Below are positions 1-9,189 of a stretch of 49,869 nt of DNA, piece by piece. Positions within the stretch are counted from its first letter, which is position 1; each line of letters opens with the position of its first letter. Origin of the DNA: Thermoplasmata archaeon. GTDB lineage: Archaea; Thermoplasmatota; Thermoplasmata; Thermoplasmatales; Thermoplasmataceae. The stretch is from assembly GCA_021850505.1 (NCBI GenBank), contig JAJZLW010000060.1, positions 1,717 through 51,585 of the forward strand, given 5' to 3'. A model generated the notes under the pieces. It was not told the DNA's origin and did no database searches. It saw nothing but the letters and a program-made list of their open reading frames with translations. The position numbers and the translations under genes were made by a program.

Positions 1-84
1 AGCATGACGTTTAATTCCAAACGTGTTATTTATGCTGGTTTATTCCTCGGTTTTATGGTTGGCTTCCTGGTAAATCTCATTTGA
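1..84 (+). CDS. C-terminal end of a membrane protein (partial at window edge)
   Basis: The reading frame is open from base 1 and stops with TGA at 82-84. The 27 visible residues contain a hydrophobic run of about 17 residues that includes two GF-V/L-type turns, as in a final transmembrane helix. An ATG lies at 4-6, so a free-standing 26-residue membrane peptide is possible, but the tail of a gene that begins outside the window is more likely. It converges on the methyltransferase gene, whose stop lies 22 bases further on. The family cannot be identified from this fragment. Confidence 0.4.
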   Translation, partial: SMTFNSKRVIYAGLFLGFMVGFLVNLI

Positions 85-106
85 TCTGAATTTTTTGTTA
101 CAAACT

Positions 107-877
107 TTATGGTTTACCAATGTATATTTCGGTATCATAAAGAAGCTCGACCCTGTTATTTCTGCTGTGCTTCTTGAAAAGATCCTGCATCCTTTCTACA
201 ACTTCAAGGTAGAGCGGGTCTTCCTTTTTTAAGGAATAGGAGGCGCTCATATATCTGCCCAGTAAACCATCAAAATCAAGTATCTGACTGAATTTAATTG
301 ATTTATATATGATATCTGCTGAAAAAAAGGTCCTGATTATCTTATCATCTACTCCAAGGCTTCCAGATCCATGATATCCATTGCTGTATTGCCTGCATAT
401 ATCTTCGTAACCTGCGTTCAGGACTGATCCATCAGGTATTCGTGTATTCCAGATCAATACGACATGGCCACCGGGCTGCAGTACCCTTTTAAACTCTATT
501 TTTGCAAGCGATTGGTTGAACCAGTGAAATGATTGTCCTGCAGCGACTATACTGACAGATTTTTCATCGAGGCCTGTTTTCTCTGCAGTACCTTTCAAAG
601 ATATGAATTTCTTTTCATTCCGGAATTTTCTCTCTGCCTCCGATCGCATTTTGTCGTTCGGTTCAACCCCATAAACAAGGTTTCCGTTATCTAAAAATAA
701 ACTCGAAAGTTTCCCGGTTCCCGATCCTATGTCTGCAACCTTGTCTTTCCTGCTGAATGATATATCTGCTGAAAGTATGTCAAGAATGGCCTTTGGGTAA
801 CCCGGTCTGTATTTATCGTAGATGGGCGATACCCCGGTAAATTTTTCCGTGTTTGGATTATACATATTTTCGCTCAA
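107..877 (-). CDS. Class I SAM-dependent methyltransferase
   Basis: A 256-residue protein with the Rossmann-like class I methyltransferase fold. Motif I (VADIGSGTG) is at about residues 47-55, the acidic residue that ends beta-2 is in GVEPND (about 70-75), and the QSFHWF and LQPGGHVVLIW segments match motifs IV to VI of the UbiE/trans-aconitate methyltransferase group. The N-terminal YDKYRPGYP is typical of that group. Substrate unknown; small carboxylic acids or quinone precursors are only family-level guesses. It lies 23 bp downstream of the aldo/keto reductase gene on the same strand and may be co-transcribed. Around its stop codon there is a short AAAC/GTTT repeat with two added G-T pairs. 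Confidence 0.85.
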   Translation of the reverse strand: MSENMYNPNTEKFTGVSPIYDKYRPGYPKAILDILSADISFSRKDKVADIGSGTGKLSSLFLDNGNLVYGVEPNDKMRSEAERKFRNEKKFISLKGTAEKTGLDEKSVSIVAAGQSFHWFNQSLAKIEFKRVLQPGGHVVLIWNTRIPDGSVLNAGYEDICRQYSNGYHGSGSLGVDDKIIRTFFSADIIYKSIKFSQILDFDGLLGRYMSASYSLKKEDPLYLEVVERMQDLFKKHSRNNRVELLYDTEIYIGKP

Positions 878-900
878 TCCATGATTGAAAAATATTTGAT

Positions 901-1917
901 CTATTTGCCAAGTTCTCTGCCGGATCTTTGCTGCTCCTCAGATCGCTGGTCATAAGGATATGTTATATCTATTTCACTTGCTTTGTTTATGGATTCTATC
1001 TGCTTTTCTGTCAATCTCCAACCTGACGCCCCAAGATTCTCTTCGAGCTGTGAAAGATTTCTGGCGCCAATTATAGGAGAGGTCACAGCAGGATTCATCA
1101 GTAACCAGTTCAGCGAAACCTGAGCCATTGTCTTTGCTGTTTCTTTGGAGACCTTCTCGAGGGCAGATATAATCTTCTTCGCCCGATCTGTTTCAAACCT
1201 TTTGTAATAGTCCCTGGATGAAGCATCCCCTATTCTGGTTCCCTTTACGGCGCTTGAAACGCCATCTCTGTACTTCCCTGACAGGAATCCGCCCGCCAGT
1301 GGGCTCCATGGAAGTATTGCAATATCCTCATCCATCGCCATTGGCAGTATCTCATATTCAGTTGCCCTCACAAAAATGCTGTATTGCGGCTGAAGGCTGA
1401 CAGGTTCGTTCCATCCCATCCTACTGCAAAGCTGCAGTGCTTTCTCAAACTGCCACGCTCTGTAGTTGCTCACTCCAACATATCGTATCTTCCCTTCCTC
1501 TACAAGGTTATTCAGTGTTGAATAGGTCTCTTCAAGTGGTGTAAGTGGATCCCATGCATGTACCTGGAGAAGATCAATGTAATCGGTCTTAAGGCGTTTA
1601 AGGCTTGAATTGACAGCGTTTATAAGGTGTTTCCTGGAAAGACCAACCCCGTTAGGATGATCCGCCGTCTTGAACCTTGCCTTTGTCGCGAGCACTATGC
1701 TTTCACGATCATGTTGAGAGAGCCAGTTTCCTATTATCTCCTCGGATTTACCTCCGGAATAAACGTTTGCAGTGTCAATGAAATTTCCGCCGGATTCAGT
1801 GAATTTATTCAGTATCCTGTGACTTTCCTGCTCATCAGCCTGCCATCCAAAAGTCATTGTGCCAAGGCAGAGATCACTTACCAGAGTGCCGGTTTTCCCG
1901 AGTTTTTTCAGATTCAT
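901..1917 (-). CDS. Aldo/keto reductase
   Basis: A 338-residue protein covering a full AKR (beta/alpha)8 barrel. The N-terminal LGKTGTLVSDLCLGTMTFGW, the catalytic Asp and Tyr in FIDTANVYSGG, the Lys in LATKAR and the His in LQVHAWDP form the usual AKR tetrad. The C-terminal SPIIGARNLSQLEENL is the cofactor phosphate-binding region. It resembles the YajO/general stress protein 69 type of NADP-dependent oxidoreductase; the substrate cannot be read from sequence. A TATA-like box near 1940-1948 on this strand lies about 27 nt before the ATG, which suggests leaderless transcription. It is divergent from hutH. Confidence 0.9.
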   Translation of the reverse strand: MNLKKLGKTGTLVSDLCLGTMTFGWQADEQESHRILNKFTESGGNFIDTANVYSGGKSEEIIGNWLSQHDRESIVLATKARFKTADHPNGVGLSRKHLINAVNSSLKRLKTDYIDLLQVHAWDPLTPLEETYSTLNNLVEEGKIRYVGVSNYRAWQFEKALQLCSRMGWNEPVSLQPQYSIFVRATEYEILPMAMDEDIAILPWSPLAGGFLSGKYRDGVSSAVKGTRIGDASSRDYYKRFETDRAKKIISALEKVSKETAKTMAQVSLNWLLMNPAVTSPIIGARNLSQLEENLGASGWRLTEKQIESINKASEIDITYPYDQRSEEQQRSGRELGK

Positions 1918-1990
1918 GCCTTTGTATTTCCGTAAAGAATATACAATTTTCCAAACACTTGCTGTGATCCCTCAGTTTCTTTTTGGGGGG

Positions 1991-2036
1991 CACGATACGT
2001 GAAAACAATCTTAACCCTTCTAACACTTAACATCTC
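1991..2036 (+). promoter_or_regulatory. Promoter region of hutH with short palindrome
   Basis: The stretch before the hutH ATG contains the 11-base palindrome CACG-ATA-CGTG at 1991-2001 and a weak TATA-like element (AATCTTAACC, about 2007-2016). The latter lies roughly 26 nt before the ATG, which fits a leaderless transcript. The palindrome is where an upstream regulator could bind, but with 4-base arms it could be chance. Confidence 0.3.
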
Positions 2037-3521
2037 ATGATTCAGATAGATGGATCCTCGCTTTCAATTAAACAAATAGCTTCAGTTGCAGCCGGGAGTG
2101 AAAAGGTCGAGCTTGGTAAAAGTGCCCGTCTGAATGTCCAGAAGTCAAGAAAGAATCTTGAGAAACATATTGCGGATGGAAAGACAATATATGGAATAAA
2201 TACAGGGTTTGGCGCCTTGATGAATGTGAAAATAGACAAGAAGGATCTTCTTAAATTGCAGGAGAATCTTATTCGCAGTCATTCAGCAGGGGTTGGCGAT
2301 CCACTGGATGAACGTTATGTCAGGGCAATGATGATCGTCAGGGCCAACAGTCTTTCAAAAGGTTATTCGGGCGTTACAGAGGAACTAATTGATACTCTGC
2401 TGGCCGCGGTGAATAGCCATGTCACTCCGATGGTTCCCCGATATGGATCCGTGGGAGCATCGGGTGATCTTGCCCCTCTTGCGCATGTGGCATTGTGCCT
2501 TATGGGTGAATCGGAGGTCTTTTTCGAAGGCAGGAGGATGAAATCCATTGATGCATTGAATCTTGCAGGAATAAAGAATCATATATTCTTAGAGAAGGAG
2601 GGTGTTGCCTTCATTAATGGAACATCGGCAATCAGTGGTATCCTTGCAGTGGCAATTCATGATGCAAGAAAACTTATTGCTCAATCCACAGCAGCAGCAT
2701 CCATTTCGCTGCAGGCCCTTAAAGGAACAACCAAGGCATTCACTGAGTGGGTTGTGGAAACACGAAGTCACAAGGGTCAGGCGAAAGTCTCTTCCATGAT
2801 GAGAAATTTGCTTACCGGATACGCAGACAACAAGACCCGCGTCCAGGATGCATATTCGATAAGATGCATTCCCCAGGTTCACGGGGCCGTCCTTGATACA
2901 TTGGATTACTGCAGTTCCGTTCTGGAACGTGAAGTCAATTCGGTGACAGACAATCCTATCCTCAATGAGGAAGAGGTCATTTCAGCCGGAAATTTCCATG
3001 GGGAACCTGTTGCACTGGCCTCAGATTTTCTGTCAATAGCACTGACTGATCTTGGAAACATAATAGAGAGGAGGATCTTCCGGCTGACCGACAGCAGTCT
3101 AAGCGGTCTTCCTCCATTTCTGACAGAGAAAAGTGGGCTTAATTCCGGGATGATGATTCCGCAATACACTGCAGCTTCTCTCTGTAACATGAATAAGGTG
3201 CTTGCACATCCTGCCTCGTCAGATACTATACCCACATCTGCAAACCAGGAGGATCATGTAAGCATGGGAATGAACAGCGCATTGAAGCTTTCGGAGATCA
3301 TTAAAAACCTTGAATCCATTGTTGCAATTGAGTTTCTTGCTGCTGCACAGGCGGCTGATCTGTCAGGAGTGGAATTATCTGCCCCTGGAAAGAAAATATT
3401 GCAGAGTATCCGCAAAAGTGTAAAGCATTTGGATGATGACAGGGAACAGCATACTGATATCGTAAAGATGCTGGAATTAATGAGATCAGAGGAGTTTAAT
3501 TCGCTGATCCCTGAACTGTGA
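2037..3521 (+). CDS. hutH: Histidine ammonia-lyase
   Basis: Deaminates L-histidine to urocanate and ammonia, the first step of histidine breakdown. The 494-residue length is normal for the family. The tripeptide that cyclises to the MIO electrophile is Ala141-Ser142-Gly143 in YGSVGASGDLAPLAH. The catalytic Tyr is in IYGINTGFG (about 51-59), and the SVTDNP, GNFHGEP and SANQEDHVSMG motifs are all present. The ATG at 2037 gives the expected N terminus. No urocanase or other hut genes lie in the window, so urocanate would have to be processed by genes elsewhere. Confidence 0.95.
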   Translation: MIQIDGSSLSIKQIASVAAGSEKVELGKSARLNVQKSRKNLEKHIADGKTIYGINTGFGALMNVKIDKKDLLKLQENLIRSHSAGVGDPLDERYVRAMMIVRANSLSKGYSGVTEELIDTLLAAVNSHVTPMVPRYGSVGASGDLAPLAHVALCLMGESEVFFEGRRMKSIDALNLAGIKNHIFLEKEGVAFINGTSAISGILAVAIHDARKLIAQSTAAASISLQALKGTTKAFTEWVVETRSHKGQAKVSSMMRNLLTGYADNKTRVQDAYSIRCIPQVHGAVLDTLDYCSSVLEREVNSVTDNPILNEEEVISAGNFHGEPVALASDFLSIALTDLGNIIERRIFRLTDSSLSGLPPFLTEKSGLNSGMMIPQYTAASLCNMNKVLAHPASSDTIPTSANQEDHVSMGMNSALKLSEIIKNLESIVAIEFLAAAQAADLSGVELSAPGKKILQSIRKSVKHLDDDREQHTDIVKMLELMRSEEFNSLIPEL

Positions 3522-3732
3522 AATGTTTACGTGATTGATACCATGGCAAGAATTCCGCCTGTTTTCTTGAAAAGACATTTACTGATAGGTATTAGCCTTG
3601 CGATCTTATTGAAAGCGGTTGTATTTTGCAAAATGGCATGCCCTGTCGAATCTGTCTCGTGTGAATAACCTGGAATCAGCGGCAATTTTTAACATGAAAA
3701 CATATAGTTTCGTCCGGAAACGCGTGCATCAA

Positions 3733-3742
3733 ATATTTATAC
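3733..3742 (+). promoter_or_regulatory. TATA box of thrS
   Basis: ATATTTATAC is centred about 25 nt before the thrS ATG, the spacing expected for leaderless archaeal mRNA. The pentamers GTGCA (3724-3728) and TGCAC (3753-3757) flank the box and the likely start site as an inverted repeat. The 240 bp between hutH and thrS otherwise hold no gene that I can see. Confidence 0.55.
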
Positions 3743-3761
3743 ACAATGAAATTGCACCTCA

Positions 3762-5768
3762 ATGACCAAAGAAGAAGGCAGTATAGCGATAAAAAAAGGA
3801 CAGTTGTTTTGCGATCTCGTCAAGAACGATCGCGACTGCATAGCTGCAAGATTCAATGGTGTACTTTATGATCTTTCATCTGAATCTCCGGGTAACGGGG
3901 CATTTGAAAAGATATCCGTACATTCAAAGGATGGCATGAGGATCTTAAGGCACTCCGCAGCACATCTTACAGCACAGGCGGTAATGCACCTGTATCCAAA
4001 AGCTCTCCTCAATGCAGGTCCGCCAACCGAAGACGGTTTTTATTATGATATCATGATGGATCCGATCTCTTCTGACGATCTTGTAAAAATAGAAGAAGAG
4101 ATGAAAAGAATAGCGTCTGAGGATCTTAAGATCGAACGGATAATTTTTTCAAAGGAGGAACTTTTGAAAAAATTTGCATACAATAAATTCAAGATTGACA
4201 AGATAAGAGATAATGTTCCGGACCATGGGAGTTCTTCCGTTTACAGACAGGGCGATTTCATTGATTTCTGCACCGGACCGCATGTTCCATCAACCGGCTA
4301 CCTGAAACATGTGAAGCTTCTTTCGCTGGCTTCAACAAATTATAAGGGCGATGAATCCCTGGAGAAAATGGTAAGGATTTATGGAACTGTTCAGCCGACC
4401 GAGAAGGATCTCAGAACATACCTGGCGATGAGGGAGGAAGCGCTCAAGAGGGACCACAGAAAGGTTGGGCAGGAGCTTGATCTGTTTGTTTTCAATTCTG
4501 AGCGTGCACCTGGCTTCCCGCTCTATACACCGAATGGTACCGTCATACGAAATGAACTTATTGCATACATGAAGGAACTTAACACAAGAAACGGATGGCA
4601 GGAGGTCACAACCCCGCATATTTTCAGGGATACAATGTGGAAACAGTCAGGCCATTATGCAAAGTATAAGGAGAACATGTATACATTCTCGCTTGCTGAT
4701 GGTACCGGATATGCAGTGAAGCCAATGAACTGTCCAGGCCATATCACAATATTCGAGCGTGAACCCCACAGCTATCGGGATCTTCCAGTCAAGTATTCTG
4801 AACCGGGACAGGTATACAGATACGAGAAATCTGGTGAGGTTGGTGGTTTGACAAGACCTAGAACATTCACAATCGACGACGGTCATGGTTTCATGATGCC
4901 TGAACAGCTTGTCGATGAAATCGGCTCAATAATAGGGATGACAATCGAAACTTTCAGGCTCCTTGGAGAGAGCAGGCTCGAGTTTGAGCTTAGTGTGATG
5001 GACGAGGATCACCTTGAAAATTACCTCATAAGCTACGAATGCAAAAAGTGTGGTTCTAAGTTCGAGGCCAGGAAGGTTGTTTCATCCGACAATTTACAGT
5101 GCCCAACCTGCGGCTCACCTGATGTGGAACCGGATCTGAGCAAATGGAGACAGGCGACAGAGAGTCTCAGAACAGCACTCACAAAAGCTGGCATAAAGTA
5201 TGAGGAACTCAAGGGGGAGGCTGCGTTTTACGGGCCTAAAATTGACGTCCACGCAAGCGATGCGATAGGAAGGATGTGGCAGTGCTCGACCATCCAGGTT
5301 GATTTCATGCTTCCTGTAAATTTCAACCTTGAATATGTAAATAGAGATGGCAAAAAGGAGAATGTGGTAATGATCCACAGAGCCGTCTTCGGGAGTTACG
5401 AAAGATTCATTGCTATACTGCTCGAGAATTTTGCCGGTAAGCTTCCCACATGGATTGCGCCTGTGCAGGTATTCATTGCGCCAGTTTCTGAGAAATACAA
5501 CGATTACGCCAGATCAGTCAATGACCACCTTTTGAAGGAGGGGCTGCGTTCTGTTGTTAATACCGACACTGAAACGCTCAACAAAAAATTAAAGATGATC
5601 AGGGAGAAAAGGCCTTCCTATATCCTGGTAATAGGCGAGAGGGAAGCTGAGTCATCTTCACTCACCGTGAGGAACCGGAAGGACAGGCAGCAGACCGTAC
5701 CAATGGATGTTTTCGTAAATAAGATAAAGAAGGAGATATCTGACAGGTCAATAGATCAGTATCTTTAA
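3762..5768 (+). CDS. thrS: Threonyl-tRNA synthetase, bacterial type with editing domain and inserted zinc ribbon
   Basis: Charges tRNA-Thr. A 668-residue protein in the order short TGS-like N terminus (about 1-60), N2 editing domain, class II catalytic core and anticodon-binding domain (about 565-668). The editing residues are of bacterial type: H64-x3-H68 and C170-x3-H174. The catalytic zinc ligands are C324 (in MNCPGH), H375 (in IDDGHGF) and H539 (in MIHRAVFGS). Motif 2 is RPRTFTIDD. Many euryarchaea instead carry a D-aminoacyl-deacylase-like editing domain. Compared with my memory of E. coli ThrRS, residues about 421-462 replace a short loop with a four-Cys ribbon (C427, C430, C447, C450). 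The gene ends directly against the convergent etfA gene with no spacer. Confidence 0.95.
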   Translation: MTKEEGSIAIKKGQLFCDLVKNDRDCIAARFNGVLYDLSSESPGNGAFEKISVHSKDGMRILRHSAAHLTAQAVMHLYPKALLNAGPPTEDGFYYDIMMDPISSDDLVKIEEEMKRIASEDLKIERIIFSKEELLKKFAYNKFKIDKIRDNVPDHGSSSVYRQGDFIDFCTGPHVPSTGYLKHVKLLSLASTNYKGDESLEKMVRIYGTVQPTEKDLRTYLAMREEALKRDHRKVGQELDLFVFNSERAPGFPLYTPNGTVIRNELIAYMKELNTRNGWQEVTTPHIFRDTMWKQSGHYAKYKENMYTFSLADGTGYAVKPMNCPGHITIFEREPHSYRDLPVKYSEPGQVYRYEKSGEVGGLTRPRTFTIDDGHGFMMPEQLVDEIGSIIGMTIETFRLLGESRLEFELSVMDEDHLENYLISYECKKCGSKFEARKVVSSDNLQCPTCGSPDVEPDLSKWRQATESLRTALTKAGIKYEELKGEAAFYGPKIDVHASDAIGRMWQCSTIQVDFMLPVNFNLEYVNRDGKKENVVMIHRAVFGSYERFIAILLENFAGKLPTWIAPVQVFIAPVSEKYNDYARSVNDHLLKEGLRSVVNTDTETLNKKLKMIREKRPSYILVIGEREAESSSLTVRNRKDRQQTVPMDVFVNKIKKEISDRSIDQYL

Positions 5769-6818
5769 TTACGATGATGGAGCAGCGACCTGTGCCGTGA
5801 CTTTTTTAATCTCCTCTGTAAGCTTTGGAATTGCTTTGTACAGATCAGCATTTATGAAGTAGTCTGAATATTTCACGATAGGAGCCTCCGGATCTGTATT
5901 TATTGATATTATAGTCTCACTTGCCTTCATGCCGACAATATGCTGTATCTTTCCAGAAATACCCGCTGCAATGTAGAGATGCGGCCTCACGGTCTGCCCG
6001 GTCTGTCCCACCTGGTGCTCATATGGAATCCATCCAAGATCCACGACGGGTCTCGATGCGCCAACCTCCCCTCCCAGTGCTTCCGCCAGTTCCTGGACTA
6101 TCTTGAAACCCGCAGGCCTACCCAGGCCCAGGCCACCGGATACGATTATCTTTGAACTGGTTAGATCCAGACGGTCTTTTTTCTTGAATTCAAGTGTTTT
6201 GTGATCCTGCGCCAGCTTCGCCATCTTTACCTTTTTGATCTTTATGTCGCAATCAGGTTTCGCGACCTGCTGTGGCAGTTTGTAGCTGCCTGGCCTGGAC
6301 GTTATCATCTGTGGCCTGTGTCTTTTACAGAGAATCTGATCGATCGTCTTGTCTCCAAATGACGGTCTCCATGCAATAAGGAGCCTGTTCTGAACATCAG
6401 CGTCCAGTTCAATACAGTCTGCGGCAACGCCTGTCTTGCACCTTATGGCAATCCTTGAAACAAGATCCCTTCCCTCCCTGCTCCCTGAGATAAGGAAGAT
6501 ACTTGGTTTGTGCTCGAATACGAAAGATGATATGAATTCAGTATAGGCAACACTGGAGAACCCAGAATAATCAGTCACGTCTGCCCCGAGAAATATCTGG
6601 CAGCCATATGATGCGGCCTCATCGGCTATTTTTTTCAATCCTTTACCGACTGCGACCCCAACTACCTTGTCCCCAAGTTTTTCAGCCAGCTCACGACCTT
6701 TTCCAAGCATCTCAAGTGATCCTTTTGTGATGTGATCATTCCTGATTTCAAGATAGACGAAAACATCATGATAATCATTTGGGTTTTCAGGGGGCACGCA
6801 GTTTATCAGCTCCACCAA
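5769..6818 (-). CDS. etfA: Electron transfer flavoprotein alpha subunit (FixB)
   Basis: A 349-residue ETF alpha subunit. The C-terminal FAD domain shows the classical signatures GGLGLGRPAGFKIV, ASRPVVDLGW, HQVGQTGQTVRPHLYIAAGISG and SINTDPEAPI. It pairs with EtfB and passes electrons to the FixC/FixX module encoded just upstream. The start is TTG at 6818 or GTG at 6815, only 2-5 nt after the etfB stop, so translation is probably coupled. It is the last gene of the etfB-etfA part of a four-gene operon and meets thrS tail to tail. Confidence 0.93.
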   Translation of the reverse strand: MVELINCVPPENPNDYHDVFVYLEIRNDHITKGSLEMLGKGRELAEKLGDKVVGVAVGKGLKKIADEAASYGCQIFLGADVTDYSGFSSVAYTEFISSFVFEHKPSIFLISGSREGRDLVSRIAIRCKTGVAADCIELDADVQNRLLIAWRPSFGDKTIDQILCKRHRPQMITSRPGSYKLPQQVAKPDCDIKIKKVKMAKLAQDHKTLEFKKKDRLDLTSSKIIVSGGLGLGRPAGFKIVQELAEALGGEVGASRPVVDLGWIPYEHQVGQTGQTVRPHLYIAAGISGKIQHIVGMKASETIISINTDPEAPIVKYSDYFINADLYKAIPKLTEEIKKVTAQVAAPSS

Positions 6819-6820
6819 GA

Positions 6821-7612
6821 TCAGTCGCCTCCTGTTGGAATAACGCCATTTTTTACAAGTTCATTTACTAGATCAGGTATTTCTTCCAGCTTGATGATCT
6901 TGGACGCCCTTTTCCGCTCCTCAGGGATCTTCAAGGCGCCGACAAGCGTTGGCGATCCCTTAAGGCCGACCCAGTCAGGTGGAAGCGAAAGGGTGTCATG
7001 ATCCCATTTTTCAATTCCCTTTCTTATAGCATCCACCTTTTTTCTAAGAGAGGAATGACGCGGTATGTTTGCGTTTATCATAACAGTGACAAGAAGTGGC
7101 GGTCTGGCACTCACGACCTCGATCCCGTCCTCAAGCTCCCTCTCGCCTATGAGCATTTCACCCTCCATTTTTGTGTTTATCGTATATGTGACCTGATCTA
7201 TGCCGAGGAATTCGGCTACTCCCGGGCCGACGTGACCGGTACCGGAATCGGTGGTGCTTTCGCCCGCAAATATAAGATCGAATTCACCCAGCTTCTTGAT
7301 GGCCGCTGCAAGTGTCAATGAAGTTGCATATGTATCAGCAGCAGCAAATACCCTGTCAGTGATCAATATGCCCCTGTCAGCCCCCCTGCCCATGCATTCT
7401 ATTATTGCATTTTCGGCCTGCGGCGGACCCATTGATATGATTGTTATCTCCCCTCCGACAGCCTCCTTGATCCGCAGTGCTGCCTCAAGTGCATTCTCAT
7501 CAGATGGGTTTATGATACCTCTTGCCTGTGATCTGTTCAGCGTGAATTTAACCGGATCAATGAAGATTTCCTCGGCGTCCGGCACCTGCTTAATCATAAC
7601 AACTATCTTCAT
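6821..7612 (-). CDS. etfB: Electron transfer flavoprotein beta subunit (FixA)
   Basis: A 263-residue ETF beta subunit (MKIVVMIKQVPDAEE start; ATDRVFAAADTYATS-like central region; AGEST-TDSGTGHVGP-VAEFLGIDQVTY flavin/nucleotide segment). I place the start at 7612, six codons inside the longest frame, because a GAGGTGAT ribosome binding site lies 5-6 nt before that ATG, while the upstream ATG overlaps fixX without one. The VGP-AE-LG-PQVTY pattern resembles EtfB proteins of electron-bifurcating ETFs, with substitutions in the preceding motif. Together with FixC and FixX, this suggests electron delivery to quinone, possibly with ferredoxin reduction. Confidence 0.93.
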   Translation of the reverse strand: MKIVVMIKQVPDAEEIFIDPVKFTLNRSQARGIINPSDENALEAALRIKEAVGGEITIISMGPPQAENAIIECMGRGADRGILITDRVFAAADTYATSLTLAAAIKKLGEFDLIFAGESTTDSGTGHVGPGVAEFLGIDQVTYTINTKMEGEMLIGERELEDGIEVVSARPPLLVTVMINANIPRHSSLRKKVDAIRKGIEKWDHDTLSLPPDWVGLKGSPTLVGALKIPEERKRASKIIKLEEIPDLVNELVKNGVIPTGGD

Positions 7613-7622
7613 TTTAATCACC

Positions 7623-7895
7623 TCATCCAAATTTGTATTTCACACCATGGCCACCTTTCGGATTTGACCAGGATACGGATCCATGTGAACATGCAACAAT
7701 ACAGGTTCCGCACTCCACACAATCTTCATATTTGAAGTTTAATTTGCCCTCGATCAAGGTGTAACATTTCGCGGGGCAGGAAAATGTGCAGAAATGATCC
7801 GGACAGGTTTCACATATGTTCGGATTTACGGTGATGTGCTCGTAACTCTTGTCTGTCTTGTAGTTCAATAAAGCCAGTTTTTCTTCAATTTCCAT
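7623..7895 (-). CDS. fixX: FixX-like ferredoxin of the ETF:quinone oxidoreductase
   Basis: A 90-residue ferredoxin-like protein with nine cysteines (C28, C31, C36, C40, C44, C59, C62, C65, C69). The ECGTC-x3-C cluster motif is followed by the SW-P-GGHGV-Y-FG ending that is diagnostic of FixX. It carries the iron-sulfur centre that accompanies FixC in EtfABCX complexes. The start is fixed by an AGGAGGT ribosome binding site 6 nt before the ATG. It sits one base after the fixC stop and before etfB, inside the operon. Confidence 0.92.
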   Translation of the reverse strand: MEIEEKLALLNYKTDKSYEHITVNPNICETCPDHFCTFSCPAKCYTLIEGKLNFKYEDCVECGTCIVACSHGSVSWSNPKGGHGVKYKFG

Positions 7896-7896
7896 T

Positions 7897-9189
7897 TTAC
7901 AACCTCCTTAATGCCCTGTATGCCTCAATTATTAAATCTGATTTTGAATATTTCGATTCCCTGACTGAATCCATCAAGATGCTGGAAAGATGCTCCTTTG
8001 GCTGTCCTGTCTCATTGAACATCCTGAACAGTACATTTTCAGCTATTCCCGGTACAGCTTTGTGCATTAAATTACTCCAGGTAACATTCTCGATCCCCCT
8101 AAAAGTATTCATATCCTTCAACACGTAATTGGAAGAAAGGTTCCTGTCATATGATGAGAGGAAATCTGATGAAAAGTTGCTCTTTGCCTTTGCTGCGATG
8201 GCGGTCTCAGCGGCTGCAATGCCTGATGAAATTGCATAATTCATCCCCTGTATAACAAGACCGTTGCTGAAAGTAAGCCCTGCAGAGTCCCCCGCAATCA
8301 TGTAACCATTTCCACTCAATCTTGGAACTGAATTTATTCCGCCCTCGCATACAAGGTGTGCACTGTATTCCTCGACTTTCCCGCCTTCGATGTATGGCTG
8401 TATGAACGGATGAGAGGCAAACTGCTCCATGATGTTGAAGGAATATGTGCTGTTGTTTTCTCTCAGTCCAGACATGTTGACAACAATACCAAGTGATATT
8501 GTGTCCTTGTTTGTATACATAAAAGCACCAGCCTTGACCGTTCCCTGAAGGAACCCTAGAACGTATTCGCCTGCGAACCCCTGGTTTCCGCGGAGGTTAA
8601 ACCTTTCGTTAATGGTTGATTCCGGCAGCCGTATTACCTGCTTTATACCGATTGCAATGTCCTTATCGCCGATTGGTTTCCTCACGCCGGAATCTATGGC
8701 GACCCTTGGATTAGCACCTTCCGCCAGGATCACGACATCCGATGTGATCGTGTCACCATCCTGTAGAACACCTATTACCCTGTCTCCCTCAAAGGCAAGC
8801 TTATCAACCGTTACACCGGTAACAAGGGTAGCGCCGGAGCTTTTTGCCTTGTTTGCAAGGAACTGGTCAAGTTTCGCTCTAAGCACGGAATAACCTGTCT
8901 TTGCTGCCTCCAGTTTCTTTGACCTGAAATCTATCGATAACATTGAATCACTGGTCAGGAATCCAGTGCCCTTTGCAGTTATGTATCTTTCAAGCGGTGC
9001 ATTCTTTTCCCAGTCCGGTACAATTGCAGAAAGATCCTTGCCCCACAGGATTCCGCCAGAAACATTCTTGCTTCCAGGCGGGTCGGATCGCTCAACAAGT
9101 AAAACATTAAGTCCCGAAGAAGCCATTTTAATGGCAGATGATGAACCGGCTGGACCGCCTCCAACAACTATGGCATCAAATTCACTCAT
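7897..9189 (-). CDS. fixC: ETF:quinone oxidoreductase flavoprotein (FixC)
   Basis: A 430-residue FAD-dependent oxidoreductase of the geranylgeranyl reductase/FixC family. The dinucleotide-binding motif DAIVVGGGPAGSSSA is at residues 5-19, the VLLVERSDPPGSKNVSGG segment is characteristic of FixC, and a second FAD motif is GYMIAGDSAGL. It takes electrons from EtfAB to membrane quinone with FixX as partner. It is the first gene of the fixC-fixX-etfB-etfA operon. The paralogous archaeal geranylgeranyl reductase is excluded by the FixX and ETF neighbours. Confidence 0.92.
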   Translation of the reverse strand: MSEFDAIVVGGGPAGSSSAIKMASSGLNVLLVERSDPPGSKNVSGGILWGKDLSAIVPDWEKNAPLERYITAKGTGFLTSDSMLSIDFRSKKLEAAKTGYSVLRAKLDQFLANKAKSSGATLVTGVTVDKLAFEGDRVIGVLQDGDTITSDVVILAEGANPRVAIDSGVRKPIGDKDIAIGIKQVIRLPESTINERFNLRGNQGFAGEYVLGFLQGTVKAGAFMYTNKDTISLGIVVNMSGLRENNSTYSFNIMEQFASHPFIQPYIEGGKVEEYSAHLVCEGGINSVPRLSGNGYMIAGDSAGLTFSNGLVIQGMNYAISSGIAAAETAIAAKAKSNFSSDFLSSYDRNLSSNYVLKDMNTFRGIENVTWSNLMHKAVPGIAENVLFRMFNETGQPKEHLSSILMDSVRESKYSKSDLIIEAYRALRRL

